A stretch of 64,000 bases of DNA from Excoecaria cochinchinensis (Eukaryota > Streptophyta > Magnoliopsida > Malpighiales > Euphorbiaceae). Below are positions 46,739-60,791 of the stretch, piece by piece (the stretch's first letter is position 1; each line of letters starts with the position of its first letter). Both the position numbers and the translations under genes were made by a program. The notes under the pieces are model-generated. The model worked only from the letters and a program-made list of their open reading frames with translations. It did no database searches and was not told where the DNA came from. Location of the stretch: contig CANTUQ010000035.1 in assembly GCA_947683425.1 (NCBI GenBank), forward strand, positions 3,333,001-3,397,000, read 5' to 3'.

Positions 46739-48274
46739 TGCCATGTTTTAACATGTTTTATTAGTTTGCTATATATTATTTTATTCTTGCATGCTTAATT
46801 TGGGTTGTTCATATTCTTTGATTTCATTGTGTTTATTATGGTTATTATTATAGTTACAATTGCTAGTTTTATTATTATAATTTTTATTATCCTTGATTAT
46901 TGTTATCATTTGATACTAGTATCATCATTATTATTAATATTATTATTTATATTTCTTATGCATGCTGATTTTTATTATTACTTTTGGTTTTTATGCATGT
47001 TGGATATTAATGCTATTATTTTTTGTTTTTACACATGCTGAATTTTATGTTTATTTTCTTATGTGTTTTTATACATGCTGAATTTTATGTTTATTTTCTT
47101 ATTTTTTGCATGTTGAATTTTATAATTATTATTTTATGTTTTTATACATGTTGGTTTTTATTATCATCATTTTATGCTTGTTTATGCATGTTGAATTTTA
47201 TTATTATCATGTTATTTTTTATGCATGCTAAATTGTTAATTAATTAGATTGCATATTTTTATTATGTCATTTTAATTGATTTGTCACACAGATGCATTTT
47301 TATTTGCTTTATTTTTATAGTATATTTCTAAATTCATTTTTTATTACTAACATTACTTTTATTTTTTATTTTATTTCAATACTTATTTTTTTCATGTGTG
47401 AGTTGTTTAATGCTAAGTGGGAGCCCATGAAGATTTGAAGATCCATTTGGGAGTTGATTTGTTAATTTTTTATTATTTTCATTACTTTGCTTTCATCATT
47501 TTATTATGTAATTTGTAATACATTATTTCTTTATGCACGTTAATTAAAAAATCACAAAAATAATTATATTAATTAACTTGAATTTCTCTAATAAAAATGG
47601 GATCAATGTCCTAGCTTTTTCATCCTAAATAAATTGTCACTTTAAAAATTGTTTTCTTTAATTATGCATGTGAGGACCAATGTCCTCATCTTTAATAATA
47701 GCCCGATTTATGTATGAATTGTATTTTATTTACAAGTGGGGGTTATATTCTGCCCCTAGTTTTGTTGTAATTTATTTTGCTTTCATTTACTTTATTTACC
47801 GCTTTCATTATGTGTTTGACATGCGTTTTAATTAAAATTGAATGAGAAAAGAGATGAAACAATAAATTCAAAACTCAATCATAAACTTAACAAAGGTATG
47901 AATAAATGGGAAGTCCCGAACCATCTCTGGTCTTTGGAGGCGAGAGGACCATTTCAATGTTCCATTGGAATGGGACTTCCAAGACACCTCGTGTGTCCCA
48001 TAAAAAGGCTTTAATTTGCATAGTCCTAGGCTTCACGAGGCGAGAGGACCATCCTAATGTTCTATTAGGGTGGGGTCTCTGAGACATAGCAGCGCCGTCT
48101 TAGGGTCACTGAGGTTAGACGACCTTTCCCAATGTTCTATTGGGTGGCGACTCCAAGAAACCTCCTTGTTGCCCAAAATGGACACACTTGTAATTTCTTA
48201 CAAGTTTTAATGAACCTCTCCCGATCTCCCTAAAAGCGGGCTTTCGGGGACCACGGGGTTCGACGCGCGTCACA
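45571..48274 (+). repeat. LTR D (2704 bp)
   Basis: TGTAAACACCGGGTCCCG .. CGACGCGCGTCACA. It is homologous to LTR C throughout except for the GC island. It contains (ATT)n at 46674-46738, the splice-donor motif at 46439-46450, and an AT-rich fold-back at about 46311-46352 (TTTACTTTGAGACAAATAA..). No PBS or leader follows; protease coding starts at once. Confidence 0.9.
45814..45945 (+). repeat. GC palindrome island of LTR D
   Basis: GGGCGC..GCGCCC, GGGCG-A-CGCCC and CGTCGG-GCGCT-CCGACG fold-backs. It occupies the same slot as the island of LTR C (21363-21533) between alignable flanks but is unrelated in sequence. Confidence 0.8.
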
Positions 48275-49796
48275 ACAAGCCTCGAGGACTTTTAAGGCAA
48301 TGGTGAAGATGGGACCAATAGAGACAGAAACTGAATTCGTGGTCCTCCCTATTCCCGCCAACTTTTTAGCGTTGTTGGGGAGACCATGGTTTCATAAGTT
48401 GGGGGGAGTGCCATCCATTCTACACCAGATGATTAAGATCCCGTACGATGGGCAAGTAGTGACCATTCGAGCGGTTAGGGAGAATCAAGTTTCCATCCTA
48501 GACATTGTAAAGCAGCCTTTCAGTGGGTTGCACCTAGCTATGATAAAAGAGGGAGAAAATGTTGTAGAAAGCCCCCAGGTGGTAAACATGATGAAGAAAA
48601 TGTCTTTTCTCCCTAGAGCTGGTTTGGGTAGGAACTCCCACAAGCCACAATCTGTTATCACAACGAAAAGCCAAAAAGATAGAAAGGGTCTCAGGTATAA
48701 AGGAATAAAAATGAAGGGTAAAAAGGTGATAAATAAGATCCCTTACATTGCAAAAAGCTTTGTGCCTGCCACCTCAGTTTGCGCCTATGCTAGAGAGGCT
48801 GAACCCCAATGGATGGATGGAAAGATTATCCCAAGCAGTGAAGTTTTCAATGATGTCTTTGATTAGGATGTAGGGCTCATCATACCGGTAGAGAATTTTT
48901 GGGATGAAGAAGCCATGACCTAATACGTGGTTTGGAACCGAGAGACACCGGAAGAGATTGTTACCAAAAAGCTCTTACCTACCCGAGTGAAAGGGAAACA
49001 GAAGGTAAAAAGTGAAACTCCCCCTGAGGCCCTTGAAGAAGCTTCAATAAGCCATGCTACTACCCAACTGTCGGCCACAACATCTATATCGGCATGAAAT
49101 AAGAAAGAAGATACATTTTTAGATGTTATTTTTATTCCTGAACTGTTTAATAACGATGTTTCATATTCATTTTTTTATCTATAAAATGAATGATTTTTCT
49201 TACTTGTGTGATGTTTCTAATGATTTCACCATGCATAATCGCAAACATAATGCATTTATATTTAATATCGATTCAACTGATGCATCTCTATTTAATTTCA
49301 AAACTTTGGAAAACCCAAAGAAAATCTTGACAGCATCTAATATAACTCCTAAAGAGAGGTTAAAATTTGAGAAAATCTTAAAAAAATACAAAAAAGTCTT
49401 TGCCTGGACCTATGAAGTTATGCCAGGGGTTGACCAAGAAATTGCTAAACATGCTATACCTATATATCCATATCATAAGCCAGTAAAGCAAAAACTCAGA
49501 AGGCTCCAACTAGAATAGACAGAGAAAGTAAAAGAAGAAGTCCATAAGCAAATTGAAGCCAAGTTTCTTATAGAGGTTCAATACCCGACTTGGATAGCTA
49601 ATGTGGTTCTAGTAGCTAAAAAGGACGGAAAAGTTCGAGTGTGTGTGGACTACCATGATTTGAATAAGGCTTATCCAAAAGATGATTTCCCCTTGCCTCA
49701 CATTGACGTCCTCGTGGTCAGTGCAACCGCTTTTATGATGTATTGCTTCGTAGATGGATATGCTGGGTATAATCAGATCCTCAACAAGATAGTTGA
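48275..49796 (+). pseudogene. Protease, G-patch and RT N-terminal fragment fused to LTR D
   Basis: Right after the LTR end the sequence reads QASRTFKAMVKMGPIETETEF (protease flap side). VVLPIPANFLALLGRPWF and a G-patch-like MMKKMSFLPRAGLGRNS follow, to TAG at about 48,866. The pre-RT linker is at 49,170-49,518 (ENPKKILTASNITPKERLK), and RT at 49,603 (VAKKDGKVRVCVDYHDL, FVDGYAGYNQ) up to the LTR insertion at 49,797. PBS, leader, gag and the protease active site are missing. More diverged than the other copies, so probably a separate donor element. Confidence 0.8.
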
Positions 49797-52705
49797 TGTA
49801 ACGCCCTAAAATAATGGATCCGAATAGCGAGGGTAATGAAACCGTTATTTTGAGCAAATAAATTAAATAACTTAAAAAGGGAATGGCTGTAAAATATTAA
49901 AAATTTAGGGGTTTAACTTTGTCATAAATATTGGGGTATGTGTGTGTTAGGGAGGATAAAATGGTAATTTAATTTAAAAAAAAAACCAAAACTACATCGT
50001 TTTGGGCTACCTCTTCCTTATTTTCTTTTCTTTTTTTTCCTCTTTTCCCTTTCTCTGCCCCGATCCCCGATCAGCTCCTCCCTTCCCCGTCACTCCCACC
50101 ATCCAGCCCCTCCCCTCCCTGCTATCAGTCGCCGGCATCGCCCTTCCCTTTTTCCCCTTTTTTGTGCGCGACGGAAGTAGCTACTGCCCTTTCTTCTCGC
50201 ACGTTTGGAGTCGGGTTTTAGCCCCACTCGATGCCTCCTCCTCGTCATCGCCGGTCATTGGATTATGCCACCAGCCCTCCTAAAGTGAGTATTTCTAGCT
50301 TGTAATTTGGGAGTTTAAGGAAAATAATTAGGGGCAAATTTTAGGAGTTACGGATTTAAAATTATAATTTTAAGAATTTGACATTTTAAGTTTATAATAG
50401 GTTAGATTTCTGATTTTTAAGTGATATAATCAAGTTAATTTACATTATTATTGAGATTTATTGAGTCTATGGTTTAATTGTTGTGTGTATATTGTGAAGA
50501 GGAAGGAAAAAACATGAGGAGTAAGGGAAAAGAAAACAAGTGGAGGCCTAGCTTCATTTTTGTGGAGTTGATTGAAGCTATTAGAGTTATTTTGCCGAAT
50601 ATCAAGGTTTGCGACCACTAAAATTCACATTTCCCTACTTGATTTGTATGTTTTTTATTATATTTTAAGTAAATAAGTGTTGACTTGAGTGATTTTGTTA
50701 GTAATGGTTTAGAAAATTGTAAAATTAATGCATAAGTTAGCCTATTGAGTAAAATGTGATTTTTAAGTGTGGTTAGAAATTATATAAAGCTTATAACTTG
50801 TTAAATCATGGAAGTGATGAGATTTTTGAGGCATGTAGTTGCATGTGCTAATTGTTTAAAAATAAATACATGTATAGGTGCAGTTCTTTTTGAAATGTGA
50901 ATTCATTTAGTTGTATGATTTTTTTTATCTTTTTGAATGAATGTGTATATATATATTGACACTTATGCATAATTGTATGTGTTGTGAGAATTATAAAAAT
51001 CGAGATATGAGTGCATGTCAATTGTTTTGATTTATAAGAATGGATTTAATAAGGCCAAATAAAGAGAAATGTGTGATGAGAATGAGAATATAGTGTGTCG
51101 GCTGGATGTGAATGATAGGATACTGAAATTGAGAAGTGAAATGGACTTAATATGATTATAAATTTGCAAATTATTATGAATATCACATTTGAAAATAAAA
51201 AGAGAATATCATTGCCCTTAGTAAATGATAGGATATATGGGTAGGATACAATTGGCCGGCCTTAGGGATGTATTTTTCTTTGGAGTGTCGGTTGGATATT
51301 TCGAGTTTGTACAAAGTGTCGGTTGGCTAATGAAAACTATGCGGAGTGTCGGATGGATTTTGAAACACTTTGAATTGGAGTACAGGATGGAAATTTAATT
51401 GATACATTGGTGATGTATGTGGATATTTTCATTTTGTACTATAGGTTATTGAGAACCAACAAGCTAGGACTGAAGTGTAGTGCCCAGTAATGGCCACTTC
51501 AATCCATAATCCCGTGTATCTACTTGATGTATTCCATCGAGTTACTATGGGCATTATGACTGATTTAATTAAATTAGTTTTAATATTAAAAAATTGACAG
51601 GTTTAGTATAATTTATTGTTTTAGTTTTATAATTAAGATAACTAATTATATATATGTAGTTACACTAGCATGTTTAATTATGTATATCATTAAAATGTGT
51701 ATTGTTAAATTCTATATCTGCTATTTATATTTTTTTCTGTCATATAATTTTTAAATTAAAAGCTTGTGGTATGAGATGTTTGGAAAAGTAATTTTAGTAG
51801 TTGCCACTAAGCAAATTACTTAGCGCGTGGAATTTTATTTCTGCACGTAGGCACAGGATGTCAGACTGAAATGCAAGCTGGGAATCTATCAGGAACTCAG
51901 GAGAAAGTCCTTATGTAACACCCCCATACCCCCGGTAAGGAATATAGAGGCGCCACGCAGACATACACGTATGCATATACAGACATTAACTAGATCCATT
52001 TAAGAGTAATAAAATAAAATAATACTACACTAGGGCCCAACATGTATTTCATATTAACTATACATATATATACGTATTTCTCTTTATACATATCCATATT
52101 ACACTCTGTTTTCATTTCACTTTACGTATACATTTACATATAAACACTGTACTTTCTATCTACATAATGATGTTACTCAAAATGTAAAAACTCTATCTCT
52201 AACTTATACAAAAAGGAGATCAAAATAAAACTCCTAGTGGCCTTGACCCGCAGATGTCCGCTCACTGATCCGAACCTGTATACCTACACGGAAATAAACA
52301 TCCGTGCTAAGCGATAACGCTTAGTGGGGATGAAAATAATGCAAAGGACTTCTTTACGAAGTCACAAATAATTCACACAATTCATGTAATAAAATCAACT
52401 AGCTCATGCATATAGCTTTTATACGTGTATAGGTTGAATGTTCAAATATCAAATACTATGAGCTCACATATATATAACATCTACTCTTTTACTTATTCAT
52501 GTACTCTACAACTTGTACATATCATTTATTCAAATATACATTATCATGTAACCACATTCATGTCAATACACTCATGTAATCATGTACTTGTATACAGAAC
52601 TGTAATGTACTTAAACATTACTTTCATGTACTATAGCTTTATTCGAAGCAACACTATAATCATCTAAAGTTCACTGCACAACATTTAACAAAACAAGCCT
52701 GAGTT

Positions 52706-55088
52706 CCTCTTGTCACAACCCAACCTATACCAAGGAGACTTCCAAACAGATTGGCGGGAGAAGGCCCCCTGGATAGATATGAGTGTCACATCCCACTAGT
52801 ACAAACATGCAAACATTACATAAATATAGCGACAAATCAGAGATAATAAAAATCTTTAAAACAGAGAAGAGTGATACTGAACAAAATATATATACTTCAT
52901 TAACATACCAAAATAAAGTCTTTACATATTACAAAAGGACCAAATTTACAAAAGCCCAATATACACTGTTCCAAAAGGGCTAGCACAACCATACATCTAT
53001 TACAAAAAGAAAAAGGAAAGCCTATACTATAAAGCACCCAAATCTCTAGTTGCGTTGGCCTTCCCGATGCGACACGCCCAGCATATGCGTACCAAAACCT
53101 TCCACACCTGCACGGATAAACACCCGTGCTAAGCGAAATCGCTTAGTGGGGAAAACACAAAATGCATAACCGCCACTCACAGTGACGATGACAGAAAACA
53201 TATGATAACAATACGATTATGGCATATAATCATAAATAGTTAAATTCACATATTGGCATTCATATTCAATATTTCATGTACAAAACACAATGACACCTGC
53301 ATAATCATAATGAGTGGATAACGAGTACATGTAGATACTTGAGAGTATCGATATCGTCTTATGAACATATAGATACCCGAAGGTATCGAACCATTCTTTT
53401 TATTTTGTTTTCAAAATTGTTTTTACGTGGAATCTTTAGAAAGATTCAGACAGAGGAATCGCGAGGATCCAATCGTGGGACCTGATCAGGGTCCAAAGTC
53501 GTACATATAGCTGCAGCAGCATAAAGCTCTATTAGGCATGCCTAACTATCCACTTATTTGGTTTGCAGGTTACGATCAAATAAGTTAAATCTACAAATCA
53601 TACAGAAATCATCGATTATTCAAAACAATGGATACCCTATCAAAACAAAGCATTAATCCAATGTTAATATGAATATAAATTCATTAATTCCACACTCAAA
53701 CTTTGTGTTTAACAAATAAATATTCAATACCAAATAAGGGTGGGTCACGGTGGTAACCAATTCCATTGCACCGTGACATAGCAGAACCCCAAAACAGAAT
53801 GTAAAACAAAGGTAGGTCACGGTGGTAACCAATTCCATTGCCACCATGACATACCAAAATTCCAAAACAGAATGTAAATCAAAGGTAGGTCACGGTGGTA
53901 ACCCAACTCATTGCCACCGTGACATACTGCCACCCAAAACAGAATGCAAACCTGAGGTAGGTCACGGTGGTAACCAACTTCCTTGCCACCATGACATACC
54001 ACAACCTCAAAACAGAATGTAACTTTGGGGTAGGTCACGGTGGTAACCAAATCCATTGCCACCGTGACATACCAAAACCCAAAACAGAATGTAATTCAAA
54101 TGTAGGTCACGGTGGTAATCAATTCCATTGCCACCGTGACATACCAAACTCCTGGGCAGAATGCAACCCGAACAGACCTCACGGTGGTAACCAAATTGGT
54201 TGCCACCGTGACCCATGCCCTGTTGCGATAATTCCCAGCAAAACATCCCCAAATTGCAACCATAAACTCAAACTCTATACTTCGCATTCAACACAATTCA
54301 CTTCAAATTAACCATATTCACATCATACAAGTGCAAATCCACTCATCATAGTTCATCAATTTCACAAAAATAGCAACCATCAATATTCATTCAAAACACA
54401 ATTACACAAACGTTCCCAAACCTGGTTTTCCTCGCTCCTAGTCGTGAGCTCCGCTTCCGCTAGCAATTCCTTTTCCTTTATCCGGTCTAGAAGCCTCTTC
54501 TGAACCACAAACCCATAACAATCAAGATCAATTCTAAAACAACCCATAAACCAAAATACATATAACTAAAACCTAGAGAAGAGGAAGAAGAAGAAAATCT
54601 AAAACCCCAACTCACCTAGAAACTTCAAAATCAACAAGCCAACCAGCTTTAATCACTCAAGGGAAAGGAGAGGGAGCAAGATCGGTCAAGAAAAGAGAAG
54701 AACAAAGAAAAGAAAGAAGAAATGGAAGAGGGTGGCGTGAGGAAGGAAGAAGAACGGGAAAACAAGGGAAAATGGCTGATTTCTCACTCTTCACCAAACC
54801 TCATTAAATGCCCACTCATCCTCTTAACCACATGTCACACTCTCCTTAAGCCACATGCCCTTTAACACACCCTACTCCCAAACTTGGCTATACACTCTAG
54901 GCTAACCCTTACTCATACTTTTACTTCTATACACTCTCATATACTATATCCTAACTCCTCTTCTCAAACTAATATACATAAATTAAATAAATAAACCAAT
55001 TTAACACACACATGCAACACATAAAATACACATATTCCGACACGGACAGGCTCAAACTACTGGGGTGGTTTTGGGGTATTACACCTCT
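52706..55088 (-). mobile_element. Solo LTR H (2373 bp) inside element G
   Basis: The LTR is 52711-55083 (minus: TGTAATACCCC .. GGTTGTGACA), flanked by CCTCT on both sides. The other LTR of G gives the empty site at about 58,660. No interior, so a solo LTR. It carries its own twin hairpin (53111-53146), the palindrome TTAGGCATGCCTAA (53532-53545) and a seven-unit hairpin array. Confidence 0.93.
53735..54215 (-). repeat. Tandem hairpin array of solo LTR H
   Basis: Seven units of about 72 bp, each GTCACGGTGGTAA .. TTGCCACCGTGAC followed by a spacer with 'aaaacagaatg'. The arms pair over 10-13 bp; in the last unit the loop itself is also self-complementary (TAACCA..TTGGTTG). Overlapping frames on both strands are by-products. 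Confidence 0.93.
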
Positions 55089-57250
55089 CATGGTGGATAC
55101 TGGACGCTCTATAAAAAAACATTTTCGGTAGACCGAAGTCACAAAACATTTTCATATATCTCTATTAATGACCATTCTCAGAGGTCGACCCGCTTCGCCC
55201 AAACGGGGCAGAACATTGGCAGCTGCACTCGGTAATCCCTTTATAAGCATGCTTATCTATCCACTATAACGGTAATCAGGCTCAATATCAACTCACACAC
55301 TATACACAGACATCAACTCATCAACTAAAATTCAAGTGCATTTATCAAATTCAGAGGCATGTAATTCATATACAATCTTGTTCAACAACTAAAAGCATGT
55401 AACATTTACATTCCATGCATAAACTCTTATATCACATCATTATATATATGCACTCATAGGTTCATACATTTTTATCACACCATTTACAATCCTTAATACC
55501 ATTATATATTGTTACTTTATTAGTTAAATTACCAATTTAATCATACTCACGTGCATTTCCCCGTTGATAACTACTTTATAGTCATTTACTAACCCTAAAC
55601 ATGCATAATAAGCGAAGGGGAAGGATAAGGGGTTGACCCATGGCAACTAGGAGCTCAAAAAGAAGAAGAAAAAGCCTAAAATGAGTTGTTCTGTCGCGAG
55701 GTCGCGACATGTGTCGCGCTCGCGACAGAAGACTCGCCTTTGGTGCCTCACGACACCACTTTTTACCCTAAACTTGTATCGTCTAAATGAACCTCTAAAC
55801 GTCATTTTTAGGAAAAACGTTCTTCTTAACAATTGTTCTCTAGGATGTTATATTTCAAATGGAACAATTTTCAGGTCGTTTAGACATCTATAATAAAAGA
55901 TAGGATCTAAACAACATATACTGTTCCAGTGAACTCACCAGAACAGGGTCACCTACGTTTTAATTACTTTTTGGGATACTTAGGGCCAGAATTAGATCAA
56001 GCACCCTCCTAGACATTTTTAGACACGGATCTTATCTTTCATATGCAATTAGAATCAACCCAATTGGGATCCTATAACTCTACTTATAACAAATAGTATA
56101 CACTGGGGTCTAATGACAAATAAGCAGAATTTCGCAACATCAAACTCTATTATCAACACAAACACTCAAATGATCAAGCTACATACTTTAAACATATATA
56201 CACTTGTCATGAGCACTGTAAGCAATCAAAATAAACATCTTGAGCTAATTAAAGCTCATCAAGCATCTCTTTATTTCCACATGTCTTTGTTCAAGCATTT
56301 CTCATATAAACACATGCAAAGTTAACACAATCACACTCGATCCCTACCTCTAGGAACTCGATCACAGCTCTCTACTCGTTCCGATCTTCTCTTTTCCTTT
56401 ATCGACTCTCCTACCTCCAGCTTGCACCAAAACCACACACAAAAACACTTGGGTTACTTTTCTTTTTACTTTAAATCAAAAACGAAGAGAAAAAGGAGGT
56501 CAGATCTGAAAACAAATCCAACTTACCTTTAGAAGAGACCTAATCAAGTCCTACTATGCTCTCTTTAAGCCATTTCAAGTAATTCTCTTGAAAAGCAAAC
56601 CAAAAGAGCAAAAAGAAAGAATAAGAGAGGGAGAACGGCTGAAGGCCTAAGAAAAGAGAAAGAAATGGAGAACAAATGGCCAATAACAATCCAACGTGAG
56701 AAAAAGAAGGAAAAAGGCAAATGGCCAAACTCTATCCAACATTTACTATTCAATTTAATGCCACTTACCAAATTAATTACATGCTTATCTCTTTCCATAA
56801 CATAAGCTTAACCCATGCCATGTGTCCAAACCCTACGATGCCACTTGTTAACCTCCTACGCCGCCATGTGTCATTCTCTTACAATGACACTTGGCACACT
56901 CTTACGATGCCACTTGTCACTCTCATATGCCGCCACTTGTCACTCTTCTACAATGACACTTGTCACTCTTCTATGATGACACTTGTCACTCTTCTATGAT
57001 ACCATGTGTCAACTCCCTACAACTCTAAGTCTCTTAGTCCCACTTATGCACACATCTCGCGAGGGGGTTCTGTCGCGCTCGCGATAGAACGCTCACGCCC
57101 GCACCAACTAGCTGAAGTTCAAAAACCGCTGGAGGGCTCTGTCGCGCCCGTGACACTTGTCGCGCTCGCGACAGAACTCTCGCACATAAAATTTATCTTT
57201 TTCGAACCAATAACTCTGTAATTCTTCTAGGGCCATTTTGGGGTGTTACA

Positions 57251-57846
57251 AATCTCTCCCCCTTAAGAAATTTCGTCCTCGAAATTTCCCCGCTAATCAC
57301 TTCCACAGGTAAATCCTTAAACAAATCTCTGAATCGCTATCACTTATACCATACAGCTATCAAATCGTACATACTTCACACTTTCCTTAATGCACTGCAC
57401 TCTAATCCATATACTTCTTCTATGCATCTAGCACTGAATGTATATCCTGTCAGCTTTTCTCAATGAAACGCATGCAATGATACTTTTTCACATACAAATG
57501 AGGGATGCGGATGGAATGGTCATGTAATGATTTATGTATGCGAAATGATGCAAAAATGCAATGTAAGCTACTGTCATGCACTTTTCCCATCCCCATGTTT
57601 CACTATGCTCATGTCAAATGATTTCAAGAAGATAGCTGACAGGAATACAGAGTGTCACCTCGAACTCTTACCAATTCACATCTACCGCTGTCTCTTCTAC
57701 GCTCTCACACAAGTCAGACTCCATCTATACTTTACACAAATGACATCTGCATTAGGCCACAACTCTAGACAAACTCAAACATATGCACTATACTCTATCA
57801 CCTTATAGTCCGGAATCATTTAACCTAGAGGTCTGATACCACTAAA
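57251..57846 (-). other. Non-coding core of element G
   Basis: PBS on minus strand TGGTATCAGAC at 57841-57831 (initiator Met type); polypurine tract AAGGGGGAGAGATT at 57264-57251 after the TTCGAGGACGAAATTTCT context. It aligns with 29300-29901 along its whole length, for example CTCTGTATTCCTGTCAGCTA and AACATGGGGATGGGAAAAG. Confidence 0.9.
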
Positions 57847-60791
57847 TATAACACCCCCATACCCTCGGTAAGCAATATAGAGGCGCCACGCGGACATATA
57901 TGTATACATATACAGACATTAACTAGCGAAAGCGATAACATTAAACACATCCATTTAAGAGTAATAAAATAAAATAATACTACACTAGGGCCCAACATGT
58001 ATTTCATATTAACTATACATATATATACATATTTCTCTTTATACATATCCATATTACACTCAGTTTTCATTTCACTTTATGTATACATTTACATATAAAC
58101 ACTGTACTTTCTATCTACATAATGATGTTACTCAAAATATAAAAACTCTATCTCTAACTTATACAAAAAGGAGATCAAAATAAAACTCCTAGTGGCCTTG
58201 ACCCGCAGATGTCCGCTCACTGATCCGAACCTGTATACCTACACGGAAATAAACATCCGTGCTAAGCGATAACGCTTAGTGGGGATGAAAATAATGCAAA
58301 GGACTTCTTTATGAAGTCACAAATAATTCACACAATTCATGTAATAAAATCAACTAGCTCATGCATATAGCTTTTATACGTGTATAGGTTGAATGTTCAA
58401 ATATCAAATACTATGAGCTCACATATATATAACATCTACTCTTTTACTTATTCATGTACTCTACAACTTGTACATATCATTTATTCAAATATACATTATC
58501 ATGTAACCACATTCATGTCAATACACTCATGTAATCATGTACTTGTATACAGAACTGTAATGTACTTAAACATTACTTTCATGTACTATAGCTTTATTCG
58601 AAGCAACACTATAATCATCTCAAGTTCACTGCACAACATTTAACAAAACAAGCCTGAGTTCCTCTCATGGTGGATACGGGACACTCTATAAAAAAAACAT
58701 TTTCGGTAGACCGAAGTCACAAAACATTTTCATATATCTCTATTAATGACCATTCTCAGAGGTCGACCCGCTTCGCCCAAACGGGGCGGAACATTGGCAG
58801 CTGCACTCGGTAATCCCTTTATAAGCATGCTTATTTATCCACTATACCGGTAATCAGGCTCAATACCAACTCACACACTATACACAGACATCAACTCATC
58901 AACTAAAATTCAAGTGCATTTATCAAATTCAGAGGTATGTAATTCATATACAATCTTGTTCAACAACTAAAAGCATGTAACATTTACATTCCATGCATAA
59001 ACTCTTATATCACATCATCATATATATGCACTCATAGGTTCATACATTTTTATCACACCATTTACAATCCTTAATACCATTATATATTGTTACTTTATTA
59101 GTTAAATTACCAATTTAATCATACTCACGTGCATTTCCCCGTTGATAACTACTTTATAGTCATTTACTAACCCTAAACATGCATAATAAGCTAAGGGGAA
59201 GGATAAGGGGTTGACCCGTGGCAACTAGGAGCTCATAAAGAAGAAGAAAAAGCCTAAAATGATTTGTTCTGTCGCGAGGTCGCGACAGAAGACTCGCCTT
59301 TGGTGCCTCACGGCACCACTTTTTACCCTAAACTTGTATCGTCTAAATGAACCTCTAAACGTCATTTTTAGGAAAAACGTTCTTCTTAACAATTGTTCTC
59401 TAGGATGTTATATTTCAAATGGAACAATTTTCAGGTCGTTTAGACATCTATAACAAAAGATATGATCTAAACAACATATACTGTTCCAGTGAACCCGCCA
59501 GAACAGGGTCACCTACATTTTAATTACTTTTTGGGATATTTAGGGCCAAATTAGATCAAGCAACCTCTTAGACATTTTTAGACACGGATCTTATCTTTCA
59601 TATGCAATTGGAACCAACCCAATTTGGATCCTATAACTCTACTTATAACAAATACTATACACTGGGGTCTAATGACAAATAAGCAGAATTTCGCAACATC
59701 AAACTCTATTATCAACACAAACACTCAAATGATCAAGTTACATACTTTAAACATATATACACTTGTCATGAGCACTGTAAGCAATCAAAATAAACATCTT
59801 GAGCTAATTAAAGCTCATCAAGCATCTCTTTATTTCCACATGTCTTTGTTCAAGCATTTCTCATATAAACACATGCAAAGTTAACACAATCACACTCGAT
59901 CCCTACCTCTAGGAACTCGATCACAGCTCTCTACTCGTTCCGATCTTCTCTTTTCCTTTATCGACTCTCTTGCCTCCAGCTTGTACCAAAACCACACACA
60001 AAAACACTTGGGTTACTTTTCTTTTTACTTTAAATCAAAAACGAAGAGAAAAAGGAGGTCATATCTGAAAATAAATCCAACTTACCTTTAGAAGAGACCT
60101 AATCAAGTCCTACTATGCTCTCCTTAAGCCATTTCAAGTAATTCTCTTGAAAAGCAAACCAAAAGAGCAAAAAGAAAGAATAAGAGAGGGAGAACGGCTG
60201 AAGGCCTAAGAAAAGAGAAAGAAATGGAGAACAAATGGCCAATAACAATCCAACGTGAGAAAAAGAAGGAAAAAGGCAAATGGTCAAACTCTATCCAATA
60301 TTTACTATTCAATTTAATGCCACTTACCAAATTAATTACATGCTTATCTCTTTCCATAACATAAGCTTAACTCATGCCATGTGTCCAAACCCTACGATGC
60401 CACTTGTCAACCTCCTACGCCGCCATGTGTCATTCTCTTACAATGACACTTGGCACACTCTTACGATGCCACTTGTCACTCTCATATGCCGCCACTTGTC
60501 ACTCTTCTACAATGACACTTGTCACTCTTCTATGATGACACTTGTCACTCTTCTATGATACCATGTGTCAACTCCCTACAACTCCAAGTCTCTTAGTCCC
60601 ACTTATGCACACATCTCGTGAGGGGGTTCTGTCGCGCTCGCGACAGAACGCTCACGCCCGCACCAACCAGCTGAAGTTCAAAAACCGCTGGAGGGCTCTG
60701 TCGCGCTCGCGACAGAACTCTCGCACATAAAATTTACCTTTTTCGAACCAATAACTCTGTAATTCTTCTAGGGCCATTTTGGGGTGTTACA
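57847..60791 (-). repeat. 5' LTR of element G
   Basis: 2945 bp; the end bases mutated (TATAACACCC where the other copy has TGTAACACCC). Twin hairpin at about 58247-58280, GC islands at 59267-59290 (11-bp perfect arms TTCTGTCGCGA/TCGCGACAGAA) and 60626-60718. Confidence 0.92.

Larger units (their letters stand above)
51914..57250 (-). repeat. 3' LTR of element G (interrupted by H)
   Basis: About 2959 bp without H. Twin hairpin at 52287-52324 (CACGGA..TCCGTG plus CTAAGCG..CGCTTAG), palindrome ATAAGCATGCTTAT at 55243-55256, GC islands at 55689-55730 and 57067-57177. Compared with the 5' LTR it has two 18-bp extra segments, both inside the GC islands, and lacks about 18-20 bp near 51,990. Confidence 0.92.

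Noticed and set aside
53735..54215. CRISPR-like array
   Set aside because: Regular repeats with spacers, but the spacers are near-identical and the setting is a plant LTR; it is a tandem hairpin repeat.
53822..54311. Cysteine/histidine-rich frames resembling repeated zinc-binding peptides
   Set aside because: The periodic peptide follows from the 72-bp hairpin repeat of LTR H and appears on both strands.
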